Origin: Geothrix sp. SG200
GTDB lineage: Bacteria > Acidobacteriota > Holophagae > Holophagales > Holophagaceae
Length of the DNA stretch: 64,000 bases
Assembly (NCBI RefSeq): GCF_022808935.1
Contig: NZ_JAKZFR010000001.1
Location: forward strand, 186,001 to 250,000
Direction of reading: 5' to 3'
Part shown: positions 41,218 to 49,605 of the stretch, one piece after another
Layout of the letters: each line of letters starts with the position of its first letter
Numbering within the stretch: the first letter of the stretch is position 1
Translations under genes and position numbers: made by a program
Notes under the pieces: model-generated
What the model was told of the DNA's origin: nothing
Database searches by the model: none
The model's input: the letters and a program-made list of their open reading frames with translations, nothing else

Positions 41218-42277
41218 GGGGCCATTCTACTTGGGTCGCCTCGAACTGGATGCAGGCGAGCGTGCCCTGGCCCGAAGGCCCTATGACGAGCTCGGCGCCG
41301 GAGCCGAAGTGCAGGGCGAGGCGCGAGCGCAGATTCTTCAGGCCGATGCCGCTTCCGTTCACCTGGCTCGGGAAAGGCCTGCCGGAGTTCCAGATCTCCA
41401 GCCGGACCGAGCCGTCCCGGGAGCGGGCCCGGATGATGATGTCGCCGCCCGGGATGCTCGGCGCGATCCCATGCTTGATGGCGTTCTCCACCAGGGGCTG
41501 GAGAAGGAGCGGCGGGATCTCGATGGAATCGAGCCCCTCGTCCCAGTCCCACAGGACCCTGAGCCGGGGCCCCAGCCGGATGGCCTCCAGGGCCAGGAAA
41601 TCGGAGATGATCTTCCGCTCTTCGCCGAGGGGCAGGCGCATGTGCTCGGAGGCCCGCAGGATCCGGCGGAGCAGGTCCGACAGGTGCCGGATGGCGGTTT
41701 CGGCCGCCTTGGGATCCTTGTGGACCAGCTCCGCCAGGCCGTTGAGCGCGTTGAACAGCACATGGGGGTGGACCTGCCCCTGGAGCAGGCGGTTCTTGGC
41801 GACCTGCGCCTCGGCCTCGGAGGCCGCCCGCAGCTCCTCCGACCGGGCCCGTGACGCGGTGAGACCTCCGACGATCATCATAGCTGGCCCCACGAATGAG
41901 CTGTAGACGGCCGTGGCGCGGGCCATGTTGAACTGGTGGCCCGCTCGCGAGAGCAGCCACCCGTCGAAGATGGGCAGGAGGTAGGAGACGGATTCACAGG
42001 CGACCACCGAGGCGACGAACCCCACGGCGAACCTCCACGGGGAGGGAAGCCGGCGGGACAGGGTCCAGGGCAGGGGGGCCAGCCCTGCGAAGGCGGTAAT
42101 GTGCGTGAAGGGCCCGGAGAGGAGGCTGGCCCAGAACCAGATGTTCCCGAGCCGGTGGGTGGTCTGGTAGCTGTACATGAGGACCGCCACCCAGAGGAGG
42201 TAGCAGACCAGGAGGACCCGCCAGTTCCGGGCCAACGGGAACAGCCGGACCCATGGCTTCGACGCATCCACCTCCAC
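41189..42277 (-). CDS. LytS/YehU-type membrane histidine kinase
   Basis: A 362-aa sensor with four to five membrane segments (about 15-165), no large external domain, and a His_kinase motif QVHPHVLFNALNGL, where the phospho-His is expected, followed by an HATPase region with PLVENAIKHG and GSGIGLKNLRSRL. The GTG at 42277 has GGAG upstream. It begins 25 nt after the stop of the peptide gene, so peptide, kinase and regulator probably form one operon. By analogy with AgrC-type sensors the modified peptide may be its ligand, which is inference. Confidence 0.9.
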   Translation of the reverse strand: MEVDASKPWVRLFPLARNWRVLLVCYLLWVAVLMYSYQTTHRLGNIWFWASLLSGPFTHITAFAGLAPLPWTLSRRLPSPWRFAVGFVASVVACESVSYLLPIFDGWLLSRAGHQFNMARATAVYSSFVGPAMMIVGGLTASRARSEELRAASEAEAQVAKNRLLQGQVHPHVLFNALNGLAELVHKDPKAAETAIRHLSDLLRRILRASEHMRLPLGEERKIISDFLALEAIRLGPRLRVLWDWDEGLDSIEIPPLLLQPLVENAIKHGIAPSIPGGDIIIRARSRDGSVRLEIWNSGRPFPSQVNGSGIGLKNLRSRLALHFGSGAELVIGPSGQGTLACIQFEATQVEWPHEASEGPGS

Positions 42278-42302
42278 GGCAAGGGCTCCATGCAGGTCGC
42301 CC

Positions 42303-42461
42303 CTAGATCGTGAAGACCGTGGTGGTGAGGGTGGGCGCCCAGGGCTCATGAGCGGTCCTCTGGCCCTGGCCCTCGGCGGCGGCCTTCTGCCGGTTCAGCG
42401 TCTCGCTGACGCTGCTCGCCTGCTGGATGGATTCTTTGCGGAAGGAAAGGGTGGTGGTCAT
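42303..42461 (-). CDS. Putative RiPP precursor peptide (class I lanthipeptide-like leader, cysteine-free Thr-rich core)
   Basis: A 52-aa peptide with an excellent ribosome site (GGGAG five bases before ATG). The leader MTTTLSFRKESIQQ resembles the L-x-[LF]-x-K-E-[ST]-[IL] leaders bound by LanB dehydratases in class I clusters. The C-terminus APTLTTTVFTI is rich in Thr, which LanB enzymes dehydrate. There is no Cys, so classical lanthionine rings cannot form. Divergent to it lies a full LanB gene and downstream a LytS/LytTR pair. The cleavage point is uncertain; no GG motif is present, though Gly residues in AEGQGQ are possible. Confidence 0.7.
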   Translation of the reverse strand: MTTTLSFRKESIQQASSVSETLNRQKAAAEGQGQRTAHEPWAPTLTTTVFTI

Positions 42462-42535
42462 GGGAGCTCCCAGGTGGCGCCGCGCGGCGCGACCTCGTTT
42501 GTGAGCCCTTGCGGGAGCCCTTCCAACCGATTTCC

Positions 42536-42566
42536 ATGAACGGTATGTAACCACGGCTCGAACCGT
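42536..42566 (-). promoter_or_regulatory. Possible LytTR box pair for the precursor operon
   Basis: On the minus strand ACCGTTCAT (42544-42536) fits the LytTR consensus at all nine positions. A degenerate box ACGGTTCGA (42566-42558, seven of nine) lies 13 bp upstream. It overlaps the plus-strand pair, because the boxes are partly palindromic. Confidence 0.45.
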
Positions 42567-42592
42567 TCGGCCCCCCACCTGCTACCGTTCGG
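42562..42592 (+). promoter_or_regulatory. LytTR box pair before lanB
   Basis: ACCGTTCGG occurs at 42562-42570 and again at 42584-42592, separated by 13 bp (22 bp centre to centre). Each matches the LytTR pattern [TA][AC][CA]GTTN[AG][TG] at every position, and the 12-13 bp gap is characteristic of LytTR operators. The orientation points toward lanB. Confidence 0.75.
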
Positions 42593-42662
42593 CCCTTCCC
42601 GGGCCGGCATCCGCGGGACATGTTCTCCTGGGAGGGATTCTCTTCGGAAAGACCATCGGTCC

Positions 42663-45600
42663 ATGCCGCAGCCTTCCTGTCAGACCACCGATTTCTTCGT
42701 GCTCCGGAGCCCGGGTCTCCCCCTGGATGCGCTCGCCGTGACGGTTCCGCCGCCGCAGGAAGGCCTGTCGCGGGAAGGTTTGGCGGAGGAGACCCCGGAA
42801 GCCCGGCTGGAGCGGGATCGGGAGGCACTGCGCGCCGCGCTTCGCGCGCAGATCCGCCAGCCCGCCGTGCGGGAGGCCGTGGCGCTGGCTTCGCCGGACC
42901 TGGCCGGGCGCCTGGATGCCTGGCTGGAGGGCGCGCTGGACGACGCGGCGACCCGCGGGGTGGAGCGGGCCCTGGTGAAGTACCTCAGCCGGATGAGCAG
43001 CCGCGCGACGCCCTTCGGGCTCTTCGCGGGGGTGTCCACGGGCGCCTGGGGACCGGAAAGCCGCCTGGCCCTGGCCTCCTGGCGCTCGTGCCGCAAGGCC
43101 GTGCGTCTGGACTGGGGCATCCTGGAGGCCCTGGTGAACCGCCTGGAGGGGGATCCGGAGGTGCGGTCCCGCGTGACCTACCGGCCCAATTCCAGCCTCT
43201 ACGCCTGGGGCGGATGGCACCGCTACCTCGAGACCCGCGACGCGGAAGGGAAGGGGCGGTCGTACCACCTGGAGGCGGTGGAGACCACGCCCCACCTCGA
43301 TTTCGCGCTCCAGCAGGCGCGGGCGGGGCAATCCTTCGGGGACCTGGCCGTGCGGCTGGCGGTTCGCCTGAAGGTTGATCTGTCGGACGCGCGCGCCTTC
43401 CTCGAACAGATCGTGGAAGCCCAGGTGCTGCGCGGGGACCTGCACCCGCCCTTGACCAGCCCCGATCCCCTGGGCCACGTGGTCGCCGGGCTTCGGGCCC
43501 ATGCCCTGACCGCACCCCAGGCGGAACCGCTGGTGGCCCTCGGCCGGGACCTGGACCGCCTCCGCCAGGCGCCCCTCGGCGCCTGTCCTGAAGGCTACCC
43601 GGCCCACCTGCCGTCCCTCCAGGGGCTGGACCTGCCCACGGGAATCCGGGACCTCCTCCAGGTGGACCTCTTCCGCCCGGCGCCGGGCCTGGCGCTGTCC
43701 ACCGGGATCCGCCGGGCCCTGGAGGAGGGCGCCGACACCCTTCGGCGTCTGACGCAGGGGCCGGTCGACCGGCCCCTGGAGAGGTTCTGTTGGGCCTTCA
43801 GAGAGCGGTACGGCCAGCGGTGGATGCCCCTGCTGGAGGTGCTCGACGAGGAGAGCGGCATCGGGTTCGACGGCGCTCCCGCCTACGACGATCCCCTGCT
43901 GGAGGGTCTGCCCTTCCAGGCGCCGGCGCCCCCGCGGAGCCTGTCGCCCCGGGATCAGTTCCTCCTGGCCCAGCTCCCGAGGTGGGCGGGGACGCGGATC
44001 TGGACCCTGGAGGAGGCGGATGTGGAGGCGCTGGCCCAGCCGGATCCCCAGCCCTTCCCCGCGGCTTTCGCGGCGCTGGCCACCCTGGTGGCCTCCAGCC
44101 CCGCGGACCTGGATCGCGGCAACTTCCAGTTCTGGATGGAACAGTATTCGGGTCCCACGGCGGCCCGGTGGCTGGGGCGCTTCGCCTCCGGCGACCCGGG
44201 CCTCCAGGCCTCCCTCCAGCGGCACCTCCGGAAGGAGGAGGCGCTGCGGCCGGAGGCGGTGTTCGCCGAGGTGGTCCACGTGCCCGAGGGCCGCATGGGC
44301 AACGTCCTGGCCCGGCCCGCCCTGCGGGAGTACGAGATCCCCTTCCTGGCGGCGGCGGGCGTCCCCCAGGATCATGTGATTCCCCCGTCCGACCTCCAGG
44401 TGACCGTGCGGGGAGACCGGGTGGTGCTGGCCTCCGTGCGCCTGGGGCGGGAGGTGATCCCCCGCCTGTCCTCCGCCCACAACTTCGCCCGCGGTCCCGT
44501 GGTCTACCGGTTCCTGTCCCACCTGCAGGACCAGGACGGCCGGGCCGGCGGCTGGTCCTGGGGGGCCCTGGCCGAGCAGCCGTTCCTGCCCAGGGTGGTC
44601 CGTGGACGCCATGTCCTCAGTCGCGCGCGATGGCGGATCCGCGCCGAGGAGCTGAAGGCGGCCCTGGCCGCCGGCGGCGAGGGGGCCTGGGGGGCTTTCC
44701 AGATCCTGCGGGAGCGCCTGGGGCTGCCGCGGTTCGTCACGCTCACCGATGCCGACAACAGCCTGCGGGTGGACCTGGATCGCGTGCTCTGGGTGGAGAC
44801 CCTGCACCACCTCGTGGCGGGCCGGTCCGCCTTCATCCTCACGGAGTGCTTCCCGGATGCCGGGCAGGCGCCGGTCACCTCGCCCGAAGGGACCTTCGCC
44901 CACGAGCTGGTCATCCCCTTCGAGGCTGCTCCCGCCGCGCCGCCGCGACCGGTGCGGCTCCCGCCGGATTCCACGGCCACTGAGATCCGCGCCTACCCGC
45001 CGGGCTCGGAATGGCTCTACCTGAAGCTCTACGGCGGCGCCGCCAGCGGGGACCGTCTCCTCGTGGCGCTGGAGCCCCTGCTCCGGTGGACCCGGGCGCA
45101 GGGATTCTGGGACCGCTGGCACTTCGTCCGGTACCGCGATCCGGAGCCCCACCTCCGCGTCCGGTTCCATGGCCTGCCCCTCCGCCTCCTCACGGGCCTG
45201 CTGCCCGAGGTCCACCGGCACCTGGAGAACTGCCGAGCCCAGGGCCTCCTGTGGAAATGGCAGGTGGACACCTTCGAGCCCGAGCTGGAGCGCTACGGCG
45301 GGCCCCGGGGGTTCGACCTCGCGGAGGCGTGGTTCTTCGAGGACAGCGAGTGGATCCTGAGCCACCTGCTGGTGGGCCTGGGTCGGAAGGACCGATGGAA
45401 GGCGGGCCTCCGGCAGGTGGACGCGATCTGGGCCGCCCTGGGGCTGGACGACCTGGCGCGCCGGGATCTGTCCCGGGACACGCGGGACGCCCTCCGGAAG
45501 GAGTTCGAGGGCACGGGACCCGGGGTCGTGGCGATCGGCGCGAGGTTCAGGCCGCTGAGGAAGGATCTGGAGGCGGAGCTCTCCCGGCCTCCCGGGACGG

Positions 45601-45860
45601 GGGAGGTGTTCGGCCTGCGGAGCCTGGGGGCCATCCGCGAGGCCTGCGACCAGGGGCAGCTGCGGGAGGACCGGGCCGCCCTGGCCGGGAGCCTGGCGCA
45701 CATGCACCTCAACCGGCTGTTCCGCACCCACCCCCGGGAGCAGGAGTGGATCCTCATGGAATTCCTGGCCCGCCTCTACGAGTCCCGGCTGGCCAGGCCC
45801 GGGGAGGGGAGGCCGGCGCCGGGGCCGGAATCGCCGGGGGTCGAATCCGTTCGGCCCTGA
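42663..45860 (+). CDS. Full-length lanthipeptide dehydratase (LanB, with SpaB-type C-terminal domain)
   Basis: A 1065-aa protein with both LanB domains. The glutamylation domain contains SSRATPFGLFAGVSTG, and the C-terminal elimination domain (about 790-1050) contains EWLYLKLYGG and FVRYRDPEPHLRVRFHG. Together they install glutamate from Glu-tRNA on Ser/Thr and eliminate it to give dehydro residues. The length fits the class I enzyme and not the short LanB of PEARL systems. No LanC, protease-exporter or immunity gene adjoins it. The likely substrate is the divergent Thr-rich peptide at 42303-42461. The start is the ATG at 42663, but the only strong ribosome site is 29 nt upstream, so the exact start is uncertain. 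Confidence 0.9.
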   Translation: MPQPSCQTTDFFVLRSPGLPLDALAVTVPPPQEGLSREGLAEETPEARLERDREALRAALRAQIRQPAVREAVALASPDLAGRLDAWLEGALDDAATRGVERALVKYLSRMSSRATPFGLFAGVSTGAWGPESRLALASWRSCRKAVRLDWGILEALVNRLEGDPEVRSRVTYRPNSSLYAWGGWHRYLETRDAEGKGRSYHLEAVETTPHLDFALQQARAGQSFGDLAVRLAVRLKVDLSDARAFLEQIVEAQVLRGDLHPPLTSPDPLGHVVAGLRAHALTAPQAEPLVALGRDLDRLRQAPLGACPEGYPAHLPSLQGLDLPTGIRDLLQVDLFRPAPGLALSTGIRRALEEGADTLRRLTQGPVDRPLERFCWAFRERYGQRWMPLLEVLDEESGIGFDGAPAYDDPLLEGLPFQAPAPPRSLSPRDQFLLAQLPRWAGTRIWTLEEADVEALAQPDPQPFPAAFAALATLVASSPADLDRGNFQFWMEQYSGPTAARWLGRFASGDPGLQASLQRHLRKEEALRPEAVFAEVVHVPEGRMGNVLARPALREYEIPFLAAAGVPQDHVIPPSDLQVTVRGDRVVLASVRLGREVIPRLSSAHNFARGPVVYRFLSHLQDQDGRAGGWSWGALAEQPFLPRVVRGRHVLSRARWRIRAEELKAALAAGGEGAWGAFQILRERLGLPRFVTLTDADNSLRVDLDRVLWVETLHHLVAGRSAFILTECFPDAGQAPVTSPEGTFAHELVIPFEAAPAAPPRPVRLPPDSTATEIRAYPPGSEWLYLKLYGGAASGDRLLVALEPLLRWTRAQGFWDRWHFVRYRDPEPHLRVRFHGLPLRLLTGLLPEVHRHLENCRAQGLLWKWQVDTFEPELERYGGPRGFDLAEAWFFEDSEWILSHLLVGLGRKDRWKAGLRQVDAIWAALGLDDLARRDLSRDTRDALRKEFEGTGPGVVAIGARFRPLRKDLEAELSRPPGTGEVFGLRSLGAIREACDQGQLREDRAALAGSLAHMHLNRLFRTHPREQEWILMEFLARLYESRLARPGEGRPAPGPESPGVESVRP

Positions 45861-45875
45861 AAATCGACCGTTCGG
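45846..45875 (+). promoter_or_regulatory. LytTR box pair before the DUF3606 gene
   Basis: TCCGTTCGG (45846-45854) and ACCGTTCGG (45867-45875) are direct repeats 12 bp apart, matching the LytTR consensus. A -10-like TAGGAT (45908-45913) follows 32 bp later. The first box lies in the last codons of lanB. The repeat is the same motif as that upstream of lanB. Confidence 0.72.
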
Positions 45876-45975
45876 GGGGAAATCTCGCCCCGCCGGCGGG
45901 CGGGGCCTAGGATCCCACGTAGGGACACGCATCTGGGCCCCTGCCCGGGTGCGATATCGATCCACAGGAGGTTCT

Positions 45976-46152
45976 GTGCCCGACAACCTGCAGATCCCAT
46001 CGTCCGAAAGCCAGGAGCTGATCCATATCGAGGACCCCTACGACCTGCGGGACTGGGCCATCTACTTCAGCATCTCCCGCGAGCGGCTCCGGGAGGCGGT
46101 CCTGGCCGTGGGCCCTGCCATGGTGGATGTGAAGCACTTCCTCGGGAAATGA
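45976..46152 (+). CDS. DUF3606-family small protein
   Basis: A 58-aa protein starting at GTG with AGGAGG four bases upstream. The pattern I-H-I-E-D-P-Y-D-L-R-D-W-A, then I-S-R-E-R-L-R-E-A-V-L-A-V-G, fits the DUF3606 domain. The function is unknown. It lies just after lanB and behind a LytTR box pair, so it may be part of the peptide system's response. Confidence 0.75.
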   Translation: MPDNLQIPSSESQELIHIEDPYDLRDWAIYFSISRERLREAVLAVGPAMVDVKHFLGK

Positions 46153-46195
46153 CCCTGGTCCAGGTAGAGTCGAAGGCCGGGAGGCCTCGGCTGGC

Positions 46196-47428
46196 ATGGC
46201 GCTTTCAGGGTGGGCGACGGACTATGTGAGGCTGGTGCTGGCGGTGGGTCGCCATGACGCCGATTTCGTGGATGCCTACTACGGGCCCCCGGCCTGGAAG
46301 GCCGAGGCGGAGACCGGGGATCCGCGGCCCCTTCCGGCGCTGAGGGCGGAGGCCGGGCGCATCCTGGACGGCGTGGCCGCGGCCGAGGTCCCGCCCGGCG
46401 AGGCGCCGCGGCGCGACTACCTGCTGGGGCAGCTGGGGGCCGTGGCGGCCCACCTGGCGCGCCTGGACAGCCAGGGCTTCAGCTTCGACGACGAAGCCGA
46501 GGCCCTCTACCAGGTCCGCCCGCCCCGCACGCCGGAAGCCACCTTCGAGGCGGCCCTGGCGCGGCTGGACCTGGCGCTCGAGGGCGCCGGCTCCGTGCAG
46601 GACCGCTACCAGGCGGCCCGGGCGCGGGTGCTCATTCCGGAGGACCGGGTGGACGCGGTCTTCCAGGCCGCCATCGCCGAGGCCCGTGAGCGCACGCGGC
46701 TTCACGCGACGCTGCCGGCCTCGGACCATTTCCGCGTGGAGTATGTGCGGGGCAAGGCTTGGTCCGGCTACAACTGGTACCAGGGCGGCGGCAGCTCGGT
46801 GATCCAGGTGAACCTGGACCTGCCCATCGCCATCGACCGCGCCCTGGACCTGGCCGCCCACGAGGGCTACCCGGGCCACCATGTCTACAACGCGCTCCTG
46901 GAGCAGCGCTTCGCCCAGGCGCCCCCGGCGGGCCGGGGCTGGGTGGAGTTCACGGCCTATCCGCTCTTCTCTCCCCAGTCCCTCATCGCCGAAGGCACCG
47001 CCAACTTCGGCGTGGAGGTGGCCTTCCCCGGCGAGGAACGGCTCGCCTTCGAGCGTGATGTCCTCTTCCCCCTGGCCGGCCTGGATCTCGCCGAGGCGGA
47101 GCGCTGGGCCCGGGTGCAGGCGGAGCTGAAGCTCCTGGCCTTCGCCGACAACGAGGCCGCCCGCGGCTACCTGGACGGCCACCTCCGGCGCGACGAGGCC
47201 GAGGCCTTCCTGGTCCGCTACTCGCTGCGGACTCCGGCCCAGGCCGCCCAGCGCCTGCGCTTCATCGACACCTACCGCAGCTATGTCATCAACTACAACC
47301 TGGGTGAGCACCTGGTGCGGAGCTGGGTGGAGAAGCAGGGCGGCACCGTGGCCGACCCCGCCCGCCGCTGGGCCGCCTTCGTGGACCTCATCTCCAGCCC
47401 GCGGCTGCCGAAGGCGCTGGGGCTGTAG
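46196..47428 (+). CDS. DUF885-family putative zinc metallopeptidase
   Basis: A 410-aa protein, predicted soluble, with a HEGYPGHH metal motif near residue 221 and a downstream AEGTANFGVEVAF helix with likely Glu ligands, matching DUF885 peptidase-like proteins. No signal peptide is evident, so it may act in the cytoplasm. It follows the DUF3606 gene by 43 nt. A link to the lanB locus as a leader peptidase is possible but unproved; these enzymes occur in many settings. Confidence 0.75.
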   Translation: MALSGWATDYVRLVLAVGRHDADFVDAYYGPPAWKAEAETGDPRPLPALRAEAGRILDGVAAAEVPPGEAPRRDYLLGQLGAVAAHLARLDSQGFSFDDEAEALYQVRPPRTPEATFEAALARLDLALEGAGSVQDRYQAARARVLIPEDRVDAVFQAAIAEARERTRLHATLPASDHFRVEYVRGKAWSGYNWYQGGGSSVIQVNLDLPIAIDRALDLAAHEGYPGHHVYNALLEQRFAQAPPAGRGWVEFTAYPLFSPQSLIAEGTANFGVEVAFPGEERLAFERDVLFPLAGLDLAEAERWARVQAELKLLAFADNEAARGYLDGHLRRDEAEAFLVRYSLRTPAQAAQRLRFIDTYRSYVINYNLGEHLVRSWVEKQGGTVADPARRWAAFVDLISSPRLPKALGL

Positions 47429-47477
47429 AGCATTCCCTGCGTCCCCCTACAATGGGACTCGCTCCCGGGAGCCACCC

Positions 47478-49496
47478 CTGCGCCTGATCATCGCCGAGAA
47501 ACCGAGCATGGGCCGAGCCCTGGCGGAGGCCCTGGGCGTGACCGGGCGGGGCCGAAGCCTCCTCGAGGGGAACGGCCTGGTGGTGACTTGGTGCGTGGGG
47601 CATCTCGTGGAGGCCCTGAACCCCGAGGGCTACGACCCGGCCTGGAAGCCCTGGCGCTGGGACCGGTTGCCCATCTTCCCGGAGGCCTTCCGCTACGCCC
47701 CCATCGCGCAGACCCGGGACCAGTTCGACGTGGTGGCGCGGCTGCTGAACCGCGAGGACATCACGGAGGTCGTGAACGCCACGGACGCCGGGCGCGAGGG
47801 CGAGCTGATCTTCGACCTGGTGTACCGGCTGGCGGGCTGCGCCAAGCCCGTGCTGCGCTTCTGGACCTCCAGCCTCACGCCCGAGGCCGTCCGCGAGGCC
47901 TACGGCGCCATGAAGCCCGGCGAGGCCTACGCGGGCCTGCGCGACGCCGCCCGCAGCCGCCAGGAGGCGGATTGGCTGGTGGGCATCAACGCCACCCGGG
48001 CCCAGACCCTGCGCATGCGCCGGGCCGGGCTGGAGGAGGGCGTGTGGAGCGTGGGCCGCGTGCAGACGCCCACGCTGGCGCTGCTCGTGCGCCGGGAGCT
48101 GGACATCCGCACCTTCAAGCCCCAGCCCTTCTGGACGCTCCGGGCCCGCTTCGCCCACGTCAACGGAGCCTACGAGGGCCGCTGGTTCAAGGATCAGGAG
48201 GGCCAGACCCAGGAGCGTTTCGCCACCGAGGAAGAGGCCCGGGCCCTCGCTGCGCGGCTGGCGGGCAAGCCGGGGAAGATCAAGAGCGCCACAGGCCGCA
48301 CCGAGAAGAAGAAGCCCGAGCTGCTCTACGACCTCACGGCCCTCCAGAAGGAGGCCAACAAGCGCTTCGGGTTCACGGCCGAGGGCACCCTGGCCCTGGC
48401 GCAGGCCCTCTACGAGAGGCAGCTCATCTCGTACCCCCGCACCAGCAGCCGCCACCTCACGGAGGCCGACGCCCAGAAGGCGCCGCACTGGATCAAGGCC
48501 CTGGCCCAGGGCCAGCTCGCGGAGCTGCAGCCCTTCCTGGACGAGCTCCGGAAGCACTGGCCCGTGAAGCTGGACAAGCGCTTCGTGAACGACAAGGAAG
48601 TGGAGGACCACGCGGCCCTCGTGCCCACGGAGAAACCCGCGCGGGGCCTGGAGGGCGACGAGCTGCGGATCTACGACCTCATCGCCCGGCGCTTCCTCGC
48701 GGCCTACTTCCCGGACCGCGTGGAGGCCAAGACCACGATCATCACCGAGGTGGAGGGCGAGACCTTCAAGACCAGCGGTACCGTGGTGAAGGAGGAGGGC
48801 TGGTCCGCCGTGGATCCGCCCCACCGCAGGAAGAAGGCGGAGAAGGCCGCCGATCCGGCCGAAGCCGAGGAGGAGGCCGACGAGGAGGCCGAAGGCGGCC
48901 TGCCCGCGGTAAAGAAGGGCGAGGCCGTGGACGTGGCCTCCCTCCACCCCAAGGAAGGGAAGACCACGCCCCCCAAGCGCATGAGCGAAGGCGACCTGCT
49001 GGCGGCCATGCAGGGCGCGGGCCGGGAGCTGGACGACGAGGCCCTGCGGGGCGCCATGCGCGACTGCGGCCTGGGAACGCCCGCCACCCGCGCCAACATG
49101 ATCGAGACCCTCATCAAGCGCGCCTACATCGAGCGCAAGCGCAACGTCCTGCTCCCCACCGAGAAAGGCATCCGCCTCATCGAGGGGCTGCCGAGCGAAG
49201 CCCTGCGCAGCGCCGAGCTGACCGGGAGTTGGGAGGCCCGCCTGGAGCGCATGCGCCGCGGCGAGGAACCCCGCGAGGCCTTCATGGCCGACATCCGGGG
49301 CTTTGTCTCAGGAATCGTCGCCGAGCTCCAGGATGCTCCCACGCCGCAGGTCCACGGCGGGCCCTGCCCCAAGTGCGGCCAGCCCCTGCGCATCCTCCCC
49401 AGCACCCGTCGCGGCGAGTTCGTCCACCGCTGCATGGCCTGCCGGCACGTGGAAGCGGGGAAGCCCACCCCGGCCGAAACCGAGTCGCCCCACTGA
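47478..49496 (+). CDS. topB: DNA topoisomerase III
   Basis: A type IA topoisomerase of 672 aa. The TOPRIM motif LRLIIAEKPSMGRALAEAL begins the protein, DAGREGELI supplies the acidic residues, and the catalytic Tyr is in LISYPRTSSRHL. A zinc-ribbon tail (CPKCGQP...CMAC) lies at the C-terminus, and a Lys/Glu-rich insert near residue 450. No ATG, GTG or TTG precedes the TOPRIM motif in frame; CTG at 47478, five bases after GGGAG, is the best start. The first internal Met would delete part of the motif. Confidence 0.9.
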   Translation: MRLIIAEKPSMGRALAEALGVTGRGRSLLEGNGLVVTWCVGHLVEALNPEGYDPAWKPWRWDRLPIFPEAFRYAPIAQTRDQFDVVARLLNREDITEVVNATDAGREGELIFDLVYRLAGCAKPVLRFWTSSLTPEAVREAYGAMKPGEAYAGLRDAARSRQEADWLVGINATRAQTLRMRRAGLEEGVWSVGRVQTPTLALLVRRELDIRTFKPQPFWTLRARFAHVNGAYEGRWFKDQEGQTQERFATEEEARALAARLAGKPGKIKSATGRTEKKKPELLYDLTALQKEANKRFGFTAEGTLALAQALYERQLISYPRTSSRHLTEADAQKAPHWIKALAQGQLAELQPFLDELRKHWPVKLDKRFVNDKEVEDHAALVPTEKPARGLEGDELRIYDLIARRFLAAYFPDRVEAKTTIITEVEGETFKTSGTVVKEEGWSAVDPPHRRKKAEKAADPAEAEEEADEEAEGGLPAVKKGEAVDVASLHPKEGKTTPPKRMSEGDLLAAMQGAGRELDDEALRGAMRDCGLGTPATRANMIETLIKRAYIERKRNVLLPTEKGIRLIEGLPSEALRSAELTGSWEARLERMRRGEEPREAFMADIRGFVSGIVAELQDAPTPQVHGGPCPKCGQPLRILPSTRRGEFVHRCMACRHVEAGKPTPAETESPH

Positions 49497-49605
49497 CCGA
49501 CTTCCTCTCCGGGGCCGGACCGGGAATTTCGGGGAAATGTGGAAGTCATGGGAAGTAGACTGGTTGTATTCGGCATTTCCGGCTCGTCTGCCGCAAGGAG
49601 AACGG

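Noticed and set aside
42582-45986. 1134-codon open frame antisense to lanB
   Set aside because: It is the mirror of a GC-rich gene. Its product is a His/Gly/Pro/Arg-rich chain with no domain, while the sense frame has clear LanB motifs.
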